Part shown: positions 1 through 11,059 of the stretch, piece by piece
Layout: every line of letters starts with the position of its first letter
How positions within the stretch are numbered: position 1 is the first letter of the stretch
Notes under the pieces: model-generated
The model's database searches: none
Told to the model about the DNA's origin: nothing
The model's input: the letters and a program-made list of their open reading frames with translations, nothing else
Translations under genes and position numbers: made by a program
From: Stemphylium vesicarium
Lineage: Eukaryota; Ascomycota; Dothideomycetes; Pleosporales; Pleosporaceae
Direction of reading: 5' to 3'
Assembly (NCBI GenBank): GCA_004380135.1
Contig: QXCR01000089.1
Coordinates: 164,946-228,945 of the forward strand
Length of the DNA: 64,000 bases

Positions 1-1344
1 CTCCGGAAGATGATTTCTGGGTTGTTCATAGTCCAGGTTGGCGACGACGTCGTGTCTTGGATAAGCCTCTCTTGGACGCGGAACATGAAAGCACGCCAAG
101 TGAACGCGTTAAACAGGCCGTTGCATTTGAGCCAGATGGTGGCCAAAGCAGTCAAGGAAGCGAGACCTGAGAAGAGCGCTTCGCCGTCTAGGAAGAAATT
201 GCGGAGTTCGAGGGTTTTGAGTCTTGGTCCTAGTACGTCGATAGGGATAATCTCATCGAGTCTGACCCAGCTTTGCTCCATGTCCTCGTCAACAAGATCG
301 TCGCCCTGAGTATCGATACTGGTGGAAAGCGTAAGATATTTTGACAGAGTCAATCGAGAAAGGGCGGACTTTAGAAGTTGATTATGGAAGCAAAAGAAGT
401 TCGTTTCTTCTGCCATTTGCGTGTTTAAGCACAGCTCTAAGGTTGTTGGCTGTAATGATTCGAACAATTCAGCTGTTTGCCTGTAGCCAGTGTTCTCAGG
501 CGACGCGGAAAGCTGGTGACTTATACCAGTAAGTTCGTAGTTTGTGTCAATCACAAATTCCTCAACTTCGTGAGTGGACGCTGTCGCGAGGAGGGTGTCT
601 ACGACGATTTGGTAGCCGCGCCATTCTTCGTGGGACTCTTCCCAGGGAAGCAGGAGTTTGTCAAGCTTGGGTTCTAAGAGCTTCTCAAAGTCGCGTCCGA
701 GCCAGGGCCAAGGAATGGGCATCTGGAAACCTGGAGGTAGGGCGCGGAAAAACGGGGTTTCGTACTTAGGGGACACGGGATTCATTCGCCATGTCTCCGA
801 TGTCACGGTCACCCTTCTCAATGCGGGGAAAGATATGAGACCCAACATAAGCGTATCCAAATCTTCCCCTGATTTGATGATAGCTTGCTGTTCATCATAA
901 AAGTGGTTATACAAATCGAAGCTATCTTCAAGGCTCATATCCTTGGCGTCGAAACCCCAGAGCTCTGTTTTGCGACAGGACTTTTCGATCTCCATCAAGT
1001 TTCCGTCTTCCTCTTTCATAGTATGGGAATAATGCTCGAATCTTGGAGGATCTGTTTCATTCTCTCGGTACCCCAAACGAAGATTTTCCCTCAATAGGAT
1101 CGCTTCTTGCAGCGGCAACGGTTGCCGCTGTTAGAACTCTAGTCTCGCATCGTCCCATATAATCTCGCGCACCTGATTTCGAAAATTCTCGTGCTCTAAG
1201 ACTCCACGGAAAGCATCGATGTTGGCTCTGTTTGACGATTTTGTGCAAGGTGCGATATACCAGGCGCACTCTTGTGAGATCCCGTTGTGCGAGCTGATCG
1301 AACAGTAAAAGTAAAATGTCGACTGGCAAGTTGACGAGCTCCAT
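1..1344 (-). pseudogene. F-box protein gene, broken, 3' end outside window
   Basis: Seen: from ATG at 1344 the first 45 or so codons read as an F-box (MELVNLPVDILLLLFDQL, then a leucine/arginine-rich helix). Near 1230 the coding sense moves to another frame, which carries the VREIIWDDARLE stretch typical of a large family of fungal F-box proteins. That frame has one TAA at 1131-1133 and is then open to position 1, with regularly spaced leucines (for example LETLELRNFFLDGEALFSGL in style, around 130-230) as in leucine-rich C-terminal parts. Known: F-box proteins recruit substrates to SCF ubiquitin ligases through Skp1. Inference: one indel and one nonsense change make this a pseudogene, unless there are assembly errors; the C terminus lies beyond the window. 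No intron with good borders explains the frame change. Confidence 0.6.
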
Positions 1345-1799
1345 GATAGCAATGGAAAGGTAGAGGTAAGAACGAGGGGCGCCCTTATCTTGCAGGTTCG
1401 CTTCGTTACGGGTCGTCGCTCACCCCGCAATTCCGTTTCAAGACCTGGCGCTATGACTATTCTTTACCTAGGTAACTCCCATAACAAGACGCTTCTGTTA
1501 TCGTAAGTACATCAAGGAAGTTGTCTGTATTCAATACAACGTGTACCGGAAGCTTTCACTTGCCTACCCTACCTTTTTGGAGTCGCGCTCTTGCAGAGGG
1601 TCTGGCAGTGTATGTTATTAGGTGAACGGTGTAGATAGCTTGCCACATTGCTATCGCGACCTCGACATGAGTGATCTATGACGACGAGTTGAAACACAGC
1701 TGGATTAATGATTACATGGTATGAGTTTTGTGAACCTCGATATCCATTCTAGGAGAGGTAGACATCCTCGTATCCGATATAGAAACCAGCGGATGCCAT
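1345..1799. other. Intergenic, no gene seen
   Basis: Upstream region of the F-box relic and downstream region of the next minus-strand pseudogene. No sustained coding sense, repeat or RNA gene was recognised. Confidence 0.5.
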
Positions 1800-3989
1800 T
1801 CAAGCAACAACGATCGCTCGCTCCTGCGCCTGTATGCGCCCAAAAGCCCCACAGAACTCGTTTGCAGACCGAGCAATAGCGACTTCCTCCCCTTTCTCAG
1901 CAAAAAAGCCAGCAGCCGCATACCGCAAAGGGGCAGAGTTATGGGAGTGCACAACCCCAAACTCCGAACCCGAACGGGTTGTGTCGGGCTGTAAAGGCTT
2001 GCCAGCTTTCCAGTGTTCATTTTTCACCTCGAAAGCATTAACATCATTTTCGCTGTGCGACTCTTTCGTATACGCCGAGCTGGGGAAAGAGATGTCGGCT
2101 GCTAGTGAGTTGAACCATCCCACAAGTCTCTTGCCACATCGCGCAGCCATGACTACGCCGCTGGTCTTCTCACCGCCGAGCGCGATACTCATGTATGGAT
2201 ATACAGTCCATTCTTGGGTCGGACCGGCTGACTGGATGTTCGTTGCGGTCTTGTCGTACTCGCTGGCATAGTGGAAGACTAAGCCTCCGCCCTTACTTGC
2301 CGTTAACTCGCCGTCAGCGTTATCAGCGCTTTGATCTACAATGGGGAGATCCACAATGGCGATTTTCCAAATCTCTTCTGAAGCATCTGTGGTGCGGACC
2401 AGGGGGAGCGCGAGCACCGATATAAGTCCAATGATGCCGACTAGCTGAGGAACGGATGACTGCGCGTTGAAGATTTTGCGGCGACCGTTATACATGGCAG
2501 CTAGCATGTAAGGGATGTGAGCCCGGCCGACTTTCTTATCGCTCCTAGGCAGCGACCAAACTGGGTGCACCTGGCTAGAAAGGTCGTACCTTTTGCGCCC
2601 CATATTCCTTGGAAGAATGCATTGTCGTGCGCCAGGTCGAAGAAGAGAATTTTCCCGAGAAGTTTGATAGTAGAAGCCGAAGAGAAGAGCTCGGTACTTG
2701 CAAAATACAGATGCTCACTTTTGTTCCAAAGGTTCTTGTGCAGTCTCAGCTCGCAGCAGGTATTCTCACTCAGTGTGACTCTGAAGCCACTGCGCACTGT
2801 CCTCCCGCCCTTCTTCCAGAATCCATTCTAGTGCCGCATATATCTTCTCAATGTTCTTTGGAAAGTCTCGATCGGTTAGCATGCCAATAAGTGGGGGATA
2901 CCTTCTGCTAATGCTAGCAGTATCAGCGACCTCGAGGGTATAATAGACCTCATTCATGTGCCCATATGATCATTCCGCCCCGCCAATCAATTCTAGCTCA
3001 CCAGCAGCTTGTTTTCCAAGCTCCCAAGCTCGATTCATGGAATCTTCCAGCTTACGGTCGACTCCGAGTGCTCAAATCATGGATGCAGGTTTCTCGCGAG
3101 GCCAGGAGAGCTGGAGAGGCCTTGAGCCTAGCCCCCTTGGAACGTATATCCTTCCACTTTTCCATCCTGCAAATATTTGACCTTCAGGGTGATACGCAAC
3201 ATAAGTTTGCGTCACGCGCTTCGGATTTCCATCAGTATATATATCAAACTCTACTTTTCTCAAAGCATCAGCAATACAGAACGTAATCGCAGACATGGCA
3301 CTGAACTCTCCTGGATCTCTGAGCAGCCAGATAAGCATTGCCCCTGTGTCCAGCTTCTCTGCATCGTTCAACTGCGGAATGGATCTTCGGTGATCGGGAT
3401 CGTGTACGGTCTCGACGAGAGTCTTTCGTATCTCTGTTTTGATCGTAAGCCCTATGTGCCTTGCGCACCCAAAGCTCCTCCAAGACTCGGTACTCTTCCT
3501 GATGTGTATTCTCAGCGCGGTCATGATGTCATCATCGCGGTCCAGGGTCTTAACAGAGACTTCGATGAGAATTTCCTGTATCTCTTTTGATGGCAGACAC
3601 TGGTCCAGAACCGAAACAATCGCAACCATGACCCACTTGAAGCTGTCTACCCCGTCAGAACTTTCGCTTTTCTTTCTCCTTTTGTTCACGTCGGGCCCCA
3701 TTGCTTGAGGCCATGTACTCCTCTTGATATTGCCCTTTAATTTGACGCCTCGATGGAGGGGCTCAAGGTCAGACCATGTCTTCTCCCTCTCGTCTACCTC
3801 CACTAGGCCAGCTCTTTTGAGCACCTCTTCGCGATCCTCGCCAATGACGTCGAAGAGATCACTGTCGTTCTGTCCAGCGCGAAGGAAATTGCCGAATTTC
3901 TTGCCAGTATCGACAAGCAAGGCTAGGTCTGAAATCGACAGACCTAGCTGCACAAGGCCGTTGGCGCCTGCAACGATTGAGACAGCCAT
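1800..3989 (-). pseudogene. Decayed fungal family gene (STAND-like N terminus, unknown function)
   Basis: Seen: from ATG at 3989 one minus-strand frame reads 305 codons, then continues through TGA stops at 3072-3074, 2970-2972, 2766-2768 and 2715-2717. Between about 2680 and 2520 the coding sense (FFQGIWGAKGTTFLARCTQF) moves to another frame, then returns to the first frame (HIPYMLAAMYNGRRK) and stays open to 1800. The N terminus (GLVQLGLSISDLALLVDTGKK) resembles the small domain found at the start of fungal STAND/NLR-type proteins; later stretches (GVVMAARCGKRLVGWFN; LRYAAAGFFAEKGEEVA) match from memory a large uncharacterised Pezizomycotina family. Inference: one former gene of about 700 codons, inactivated by four TGA codons and two compensating frameshifts. 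Introns cannot remove all of these defects. Function unknown. Confidence 0.6.
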
Positions 3990-4468
3990 CGTTCTTTGCG
4001 TCGCGGAGATCATCTCGACAAGCAATCGGGATTTTGTTCGGATGACACAAAGCACTAAGGCTGCTGAGATCCACTATGCACGCACGAGAAGAGCGTAGGT
4101 TACCCAGAGAATAGGCATGTGTTGAGTGTGTGTGACCAAGGTCAAGAAGATTACTGCCTTGCATCACCGGTGACCCGAACAGCTGGTGCGTGGTGATTGG
4201 CGGCCAACTCTTTGGCCGAATCCCATAGACGTAGCCTCGATTGCGTTTACTAGATGGTTTGGTTGGGTGTCAACCCAAGAGCAGCCACGAGGCTGTGACA
4301 TGCAGCCGCTCCACGCCGGTCTCCGCACTGCAATGCTGTAACGTAAATAATCGTATGCGGCAAACCTCGTCTCTGACCTACTCGTGTGCGAGAAAATTTG
4401 TTGGGATTATGTTCGAGCGCGTGGTATGCTGTATATACATGAACAAGCCCTGATCCACCAACTTCCTC
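3990..4468. other. Intergenic, no gene seen
   Basis: Former promoter side of the decayed gene and 3' flank of the nuclease gene. Nothing coding was recognised. Confidence 0.5.
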
Positions 4469-5489
4469 TTAGAGTTCAATAATCTCTTGTGCATCCAAGA
4501 CCTGACTGCTACCCGTGACAAGCTTATTCAACCACGTGCCTAGTCTGAGGGCAGCCTTGCTAATCTGCAGTTCCACAATCGGAACACCACCCGTCGCATA
4601 CCCATCTGTTCCAAGATCGGTATCATTCCGCACGCGACTATACACGTAGTCGCAGTCCCATCGATTACTTTCCTTCGCCCAGCTCGTCGCGCATTCTTCG
4701 GGTGTGAAAGGGTCGGCGCAAGACAGCCACATGTACGGAGCAGAGTAGAACTCGTCTTTTCGGATGCGTGTAACGAGGCCGGTGAAGAAGGGGTCGATAG
4801 ATTCGTGGGAGAAGGGTTCGCTGACGTTTGCGGCGAAGTACGGTATGTATCCGTCCCAGACCTATGCTGATGAGCTTTGGACTCTGTCATGTGTAGAGAG
4901 GACTTACAGCGTGGAGTTGCGTCGAGACATTTCCAAAAACTACCTTGTAAGTGTTTCCACCTACCGCCCGTCCATTCGCATGCAGAGGTTGGTGAATGTC
5001 TCCAAGGAAATGGGCCACCCACTTTAGCGCATAGGAGCAGGTCAAGTTGCTCCCTGCCTTCAGTTCACCACTCTGAACCTGATCTATACACCCCCGCAGA
5101 ATGCCCGTCTGATTCGCAATGGCGCTCACCACGCACCCTCCCTTTGCACAGTCGCGAATATAATCCAGGTGGCAGTACTCTGGCGCGGAATCGTGCGTAT
5201 CGATCCAGTGCCATTGGTAGGAGAAGTGACCTTCGTGGGTGTGCGCGTATGCGTCTGCCCAAGCTGCCGAGCGTCCAACAGAGCCGTTATACTTAGGTTC
5301 AAGAATCTCCGCAAGGACCGACGTTGTTTCCGGCATAAAGAAGGTCTCAGCCATGAAGCCGATCTGGTTGTGCACTGGCTTGACTTAGCATAGTGCTACC
5401 TGGGCGTAGCGTCGCAACCCACCATCTGTATTCCATGATGTAGCAGAAGCGATTAAAGTCGCTCCAGCGAGTACACGGCTAGTAATCAT
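4469..5489 (-). CDS. Secreted S1/P1-type zinc nuclease
   Basis: Exons on the minus strand: 5489-5423, 5374-4908, 4861-4469 (308 aa). Both introns (48 and 46 bp) have GT..AG ends and keep frame. The product has a signal peptide; the predicted mature protein begins at Trp. Zinc ligands of the S1/P1 family are visible in order: the N-terminal Trp with His five residues later (W-x4-H, rebuilt exactly by the first splice), WAD, HWID, HFLGDIHQPLH and LHAVWD (across the second splice). Known: these enzymes use three zinc ions to cleave single-stranded DNA and RNA and to remove 3'-phosphates from nucleotides, often outside the cell for phosphate and nucleoside scavenging. Length is normal for the family. 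The reconstruction of the W-x4-H motif is strong support for the start and first intron. Confidence 0.92.
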
Positions 5490-6758
5490 ATCTACCAAAA
5501 TACTAGCAGGTTTCAAGGTACTTGATAGATAGTAATGTCAGGTATGGAGGGTGGGCAGCCCTTATAGCTCCTCGAGCTTGTGGCTGGACAGAAGGGGGCT
5601 GAAAACTGGACGATCGAGGCCTGGACCTAAAGCTATGATGGCAGGGAGCTGAAGCAAGCAAAGTGTGGATTGAGACACAGCTGTGTACTGTCCTCGGTCT
5701 GTTTAGAGCTTGGGATCAACATGGTGGGCATCGGCGTCTTGTTGACGCGTGATGCACCACTATGACGCGCCAGGGTTCGGATGGAAGCAGCGTAAGTCAC
5801 TAGTCTCGAAAGGGTATAGTACGATTTACGCCCGTGGTGCCCCACGTGCATGAGTTCTTTCCCCCACCGTAGCCCTCACTCCTCCGCCCACCTCGCATCT
5901 TGTCTATAACATTCCATCAGCTGTGCCGACCGCGAAGAATGATCTCGGTGTGAATCTCAGCTTTCCATGCCCTTTTTATTACGCAATGTCCGAACAATGC
6001 TCCAACATCAGGCGTCTTCATCGTCCGGCAACAGAACACAGAAACCTAGACCATTGCGCATACGACTGCATGGAAACCCCTTCACAATGGTTTGCAAAAC
6101 GAAAAAGATCTCGACAGCTCTTTGAAAATCATGCTGCACATCTTACAGCATATCCAACAGGCGGCTCACTCGTTTATGTTGTGCTGTCCACGTGGCGCGC
6201 ATAGCTTTCGATTTTCATCTGCCGATGACTCGTTTTTCACACTCGCACCGGTATCTGGCGCCTCAGTCATGACTGTAACGTTGGTGGACCCATCGGAACC
6301 GCTTAAAACAGAGTTTCTTCGCTTGGAAATGTCTTCTTTGATCAAAGCGGTAGGCTGAACAAAAGAATAGCGACATCATATTTTCCTGAATGACAGTCTT
6401 TGTCAAAATTGGAAACAGTGAGAACTGCAGATGAGCCGCATGCGGGTATAATACACGTAGGAACCAATGCAGAATAAAGGTATTACGAACTGAGCGTCGC
6501 ATTAATGAAGTGCTCAAGCCGAGTATATGTCATTGTACTCCAGAACAGTTGATGGGGCCATCATGACGATTCGACACGTGCTGCAGGGTGGTCAACGACC
6601 CCATGCTCCGTACATAATTCTACAGTCATATTGGGGTAAGAAATGCAAGGGTCATGAGTGGCTACTGCAATCAGTGCGAGCTACGAAACCTATGAAAACA
6701 GGCTTGCCTCATCTTCAATTCCAGAGGTATCAACATCTAAAGCGTACAGTCATTCCTC
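5490..6758. other. Long intergenic region
   Basis: Promoter side of both the nuclease gene (minus) and the F-box-like gene (plus). Short open frames exist, but none shows a recognisable domain, splice-supported extension or signal peptide. Confidence 0.45.
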
Positions 6759-8489
6759 ATGGCAGCACATATCTCAGGCTCAGGCTGCCATCATCATACA
6801 CCATCAGACAATCAAGCGACCGCATTCCTCGGGCTGCCAGCCGAGATACGAAACAAGGTTTACGAGTATCTGTACCAGTCGCCGACTTCTATACGTCTAC
6901 ACTTCCACCAGGATCCGGAAAGCAAGAGACCCAAGTCAATTATCCAGTTCACGCCAAGTTGCAGAATCCTAACCTCACTCTTTTCCACATGCCGCCAGAT
7001 CAACACCGAAGCATCGTCCATCTTCTACTCACACAACACATTTCTACTTCACAGAAAAGTGCGAATCGGCAGGCCAATCCGACCATGTTTCATTACCGCC
7101 CTGTTTGAGTTCCTCGCCATCATAGGGTCCAGAGCAACCTTGCTCCGGAACGTAGTCTTCGACACATTTAACATCTGCAGCAACGCATGCCACTGCACCT
7201 ATTTAGACTGGAAGACCAAGCTCTTCGACCCAGCGACCGATATTGTGGAGATCACGACACTTCTACACACCGTTTGGGATCGTGATCTGAACTTCAAAGT
7301 CGGTCTCGTGGATATGAGCGACACCAGCGAAACTCGAGCGGAATACTGGAGACAAAATCCGCATCTTCATTGCAACACTGCAGTCATGGCAGTCATTAGG
7401 TCTCTGCTAGAAGGTCAGCTCTATCTCAAAAGATATCGTGGTCTGATCTGCGCAGTCGCTGCCAAAAGCGATGGGTTGGGAGGTATCATCAGCTGGGGCA
7501 GTACACCGCGTGGTCTTCACAACACCAACTGGCCGCGGTACTATCCCCACACCTTCACCCAGTTCTCTGCGACGGACGCTGGGACACGATTACATCATGT
7601 ACCGTGTGCCATACCCCACCTTCTATCCCTACCAGCGCCGATATGGAGAACCGTCATGAAACACGTCGTTTTCCCCAGCGAAGGCATCCATATCAATGTC
7701 GACACCGAAACAACCTTCTCCATCAGCCTACCCCAAGTGAACAAAAAACTGCGCGCCGAGCTTTGGCCAACAAGTATCCTCGGAAACCGCTTCACCTTGA
7801 CAACGACCACGAATTCCCAACACAGCGACTTTAGCCACTTCCACAATCTACGCCGTGTACTCCGAAAAACGTTCACGTACGTCGGAAGTGACGGCACCGC
7901 GCGCGAGTTGACGCTGGAACAAGGACAGTTTGGCGTTGAACAGATAGTGCTGCAGTTTGACCTCGATACACCGGTCAAGCATGAGGATCTGAGGATTAGC
8001 ATTCTACCGTTGGTGATGGAGACGTCGTCGACAATGGGGTACAAGCGGCTCACGCTGCGTGTGTGCTGCGGAACGGGTATCAGGGAAGTCAGTATCACGC
8101 TTCGAGAGTTGCGCTGTCGTGTCGCTGAAGCTTTGAGCGCCATTTTTGGGAAGAAAAGTGTTGCAGAGGGGGGCTGGGAACCGGAGATCTGGATCGATGG
8201 CTTGGGAAGGGTGGTTGAGAGGCATGCTAAACATCGTCCTGGTTTGTCTCGGCAAACTGCGTCGAGTTTTGCAGCGACCGCGGACGGCGCGTTTACTTTG
8301 GTGCGCATGCATCCGAAAGACGAAAAATACCGTGCAGGAGAGGGTGCGATCGGTCGTCGTTTTGATACGATCGAGGACTTCTTCCCATTTACTTTCTCTG
8401 CTGTCCATACGCTGAGGTATATGCGCTGGGTGCTGGAAAAGTACGATGTAGAAGAATGGAAGAAAAGGCCAGGATCAAGACGAGCTTGA
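6759..8489 (+). CDS. F-box-like / DUF7730-type protein
   Basis: Single exon, 576 aa. Near the N terminus is the stretch FLGLPAEIRNKVYEYLY, followed about 40 residues later by a Cys-Arg-Gln-Ile-Asn motif and EASSIFYSHNTF. This pair is the signature of an expanded family in Dothideomycetes and related fungi, usually annotated as F-box-like or DUF7730. The remainder is a long alpha/beta region without a named domain. Role unknown; an adaptor function in ubiquitin ligation is only suggested by the F-box-like start. It ends 72 bp from the stop of the convergent ATPase gene. A second member is at 47254-48300. The first ATG is not strongly constrained because 5' sequence is open for some distance in other frames. 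Confidence 0.75.
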   Translation: MAAHISGSGCHHHTPSDNQATAFLGLPAEIRNKVYEYLYQSPTSIRLHFHQDPESKRPKSIIQFTPSCRILTSLFSTCRQINTEASSIFYSHNTFLLHRKVRIGRPIRPCFITALFEFLAIIGSRATLLRNVVFDTFNICSNACHCTYLDWKTKLFDPATDIVEITTLLHTVWDRDLNFKVGLVDMSDTSETRAEYWRQNPHLHCNTAVMAVIRSLLEGQLYLKRYRGLICAVAAKSDGLGGIISWGSTPRGLHNTNWPRYYPHTFTQFSATDAGTRLHHVPCAIPHLLSLPAPIWRTVMKHVVFPSEGIHINVDTETTFSISLPQVNKKLRAELWPTSILGNRFTLTTTTNSQHSDFSHFHNLRRVLRKTFTYVGSDGTARELTLEQGQFGVEQIVLQFDLDTPVKHEDLRISILPLVMETSSTMGYKRLTLRVCCGTGIREVSITLRELRCRVAEALSAIFGKKSVAEGGWEPEIWIDGLGRVVERHAKHRPGLSRQTASSFAATADGAFTLVRMHPKDEKYRAGEGAIGRRFDTIEDFFPFTFSAVHTLRYMRWVLEKYDVEEWKKRPGSRRA

Positions 8490-8561
8490 TGTATGAAGGA
8501 GATCTTGTTGTGTAGTGTGTAATTGAGCTTGAACATAGTCTTCATGATATCTACCTTCACA

Positions 8562-10193
8562 TCACAGCTTAGCGCAATACTCCTGCACCGGCACAATACC
8601 CCCGCTTCTATCCGGCGGATCTCGCATCGCCACCTCTCGTGTCCTCGCCAGACTCTCCAACTCATCCAGCCTATTCAGAGTCGCCTTGAGATGATCCTCG
8701 AAGCCCGGCTGTTTCACAACGTCTCGGAACGCATTCTGCATGGGTACTGAATCTGCGCGCACCATGCCATGCGCATCGATGTGGATGACATTGATGTGAT
8801 CGAAAGGGTGCACAAAGTCAGCGCGCGTAATAATCTGCCGGGCTTCATGTAGCGGGATTTCAGGAAGCGAGAAGTCATCAAAGCCAGGCGTCGCTTGCTC
8901 GCGAAGGACAAGGGCGCGCGCCAAAACGATGGCTGCAGCGCAGTACTTTTGTTGCTCCTCAACATCGTCGTCCATGGAGTCTCCCAGTATCCAGCAATTG
9001 TTGAGGAACCAAGACTTCTCTCTCCGGTTGATCTGCTTGCAGGTGCCAAGCATGTCTTGGGATTTTGCAACCTGGTTCAGGAAGATTAAGCGTCCGCCGA
9101 CTTTGGCGAAGACCTCGTCAAGAATGCTCTGTGGTGTGTGTTCGTTGTGGTAGCGAGCACGGTATTGCTTTAGAGCTTTGATTACGACATCTTTCCGGAC
9201 ATCCCTAATGCTCATAACATGCATGTTGGTTGCATGCGGTGTGAGTCGCTCTAGGGTCCAGAACTCATCGGATGTGAAGACAGTCGTGACAAGCTCGTTG
9301 CCTGACCAGATCTCGGCACGCTGCTGTAGAATTTCTAGTAAATGCTTGCCAGCTTCATCGTCCTTGAATAGATGGATGTTGTTGATGATCATGAGCAAAG
9401 GCTTCCCGCGTCGCCTTCTCATCGACAAGGCTACCTTCTCTAGCTGGTTCAGTGCCCTCTCGATATCCAGCAGGGGCGAGCTATCCCTTGGGCCTCTGAT
9501 GCTGAACAGACCCCCTATGTAGTCTTCGTGGAACTCATAGTCGATGGCCTTGCCCAGTCGTGTACGAAAAACTTCCAGGTCATTGTGGGCCTCAAGCATA
9601 GCAATGCCGTCGCCATTGACCTTTCTCATAGCCTCTAGCAGCAGCGCACGCTTGCCTGTACCTCTCTCGCCAATAACGAGGTAGTATCTACCTCTTGCCT
9701 TGCCATTCACAATATTGTTGATGTCTTCCTGTTCGGCTCGAGGGACCCAGTACTCTCTCTGCACGATTTCTTGTATCTTGTCCGGATCGGTATCGTATGA
9801 GACACGACCGAGGGCGACTCGCTCTTGCGAGCTATAGCCTTTGGCGAAGGCATTCTCAATCTTCTTTCCCACAGTCCTTTTGTAGAAGAGGCTGTATGCG
9901 TAGCCGCCAAGGCCAAGCCCGAATAACGAGATCAAGGCTACGGTACTTCCTTCGAGGACGCTCCGGGCGAACTTGCTTCGCTCCTGCTTGTTCTCATGCT
10001 GATCGCCAGATTTCTCCGGCTTGCCTTCCGGAACACTCGTCAAAGACTGTAACAGGAAGGGCGTGGATCGGAGGCGAGTGGGGTGTCTGCCGAGGGGTAG
10101 GACTAGCCATCCTGCGGTTGTCAGCTTGACGACCAAGTAATTGGTTCATTGAGATATCATACCGCGTCGGGCCCGTTGCAAAGGGCGTCTCAT
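8562..10193 (-). CDS. Mitochondrial P-loop (AAA-type) ATPase
   Basis: Exons 10193-10163 and 10111-8562 on the minus strand (526 aa). The 31-nt first exon encodes an arginine-rich leader (MRRPLQRARR) that joins in frame to GWLVLPLGRHP, giving a basic, Asp/Glu-free N terminus typical of a mitochondrial presequence. Next come one predicted membrane segment (about residues 66-86, glycine-rich), a Walker A motif (GERGTGKR, about residue 158), and a hydrophobic Walker B-like strand (LLMIINNIH, with Asn where Asp/Glu is usual). Inference: an inner-membrane-anchored ATPase of the fungal AAA/STAND-like group. The Asn-Asn in Walker B suggests weak or altered hydrolysis. Starting instead at the ATG at 10136 would retain intron sequence and lose the basic leader. 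Specific substrate unknown. Confidence 0.75.
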
Positions 10194-11059
10194 TCGTCCA
10201 GTATCAATTGGATGAAGCTGCTAAGTGAGCGTTATTGGGAATTACGCGTTTGGTAGGTCAGCGCACGACCACCAACGACACGTGTTGGCTAAGCGTTTAC
10301 GCATTGCCGCATAGCCGAACATCTTCAGTACGTAAGAGATGAGCAGAACGCTTGCGGAACATGCATCCTCGTGGGCGCCTCTATCATAAGTGACTAGGTA
10401 TCGAGAAAGGACGCGAGAAGAGAAAGGCACGACGACTTCGGATAGCGCGTCGTGCGGGAATAAAGGGTCCGCGCTAAGACATGATTCCGCAACCCTGGAA
10501 CATCACCACAACCTGATTCGCACGTAGCAACCATGCGAAGCTCATGCCATTAGACGAAGCATTGTCTCGACGATGGCAACTCCGGAGAACATGTCAGCCA
10601 TTCAAATCGATGCCATCCAGCCAAGTTGCCAGGAATTTTAAACCAAACAAGAACAGCATTCTAAGATGTCACAAGACAAGTAGCATCCTACGGAGATGCC
10701 GACAGAAAGAAATTCCATGCACTTTCTTATCGGAGCATCCAGAACCAGACAAATCCCATGCCGCGAATTAAACTGCTGACATGACGTATGTGGCCGCCCG
10801 TCAACAAGATGTGTAGCAAACCACATCAGATTCCCTCATGCAAGGCATGCGAATGTCTGGGACTAAAGCGGAAGGTAGATTATCAGAGTATAAGGATGAG
10901 GCGCCCCATCTAGGTATGATATTGCAGCTGCCGCACTTCATCGCCGCATGGTCATCTTGACTTGGGATTCACACTGCCATCTCCCACACTACACCCAGCA
11001 ACATTAACCCAAAAAACCTCAACCATTTTCCCAACACCTTCCTTGCTCATCTGCCCAAA
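10194..11059. other. Divergent promoter region, no gene seen
   Basis: Lies between the ATPase start (minus) and the hydrolase start (plus), so it must hold both promoters. The last 100 bp before 11060 are C/A-rich with CAAC-type pyrimidine-poor leaders common in fungal 5' UTRs. No coding sense was recognised. Confidence 0.5.

Noticed and set aside
7595..8665. 356-codon antisense ORF over the F-box-like gene
   Set aside because: Antisense shadow of the sense gene at 6759-8489, which carries the family motifs.
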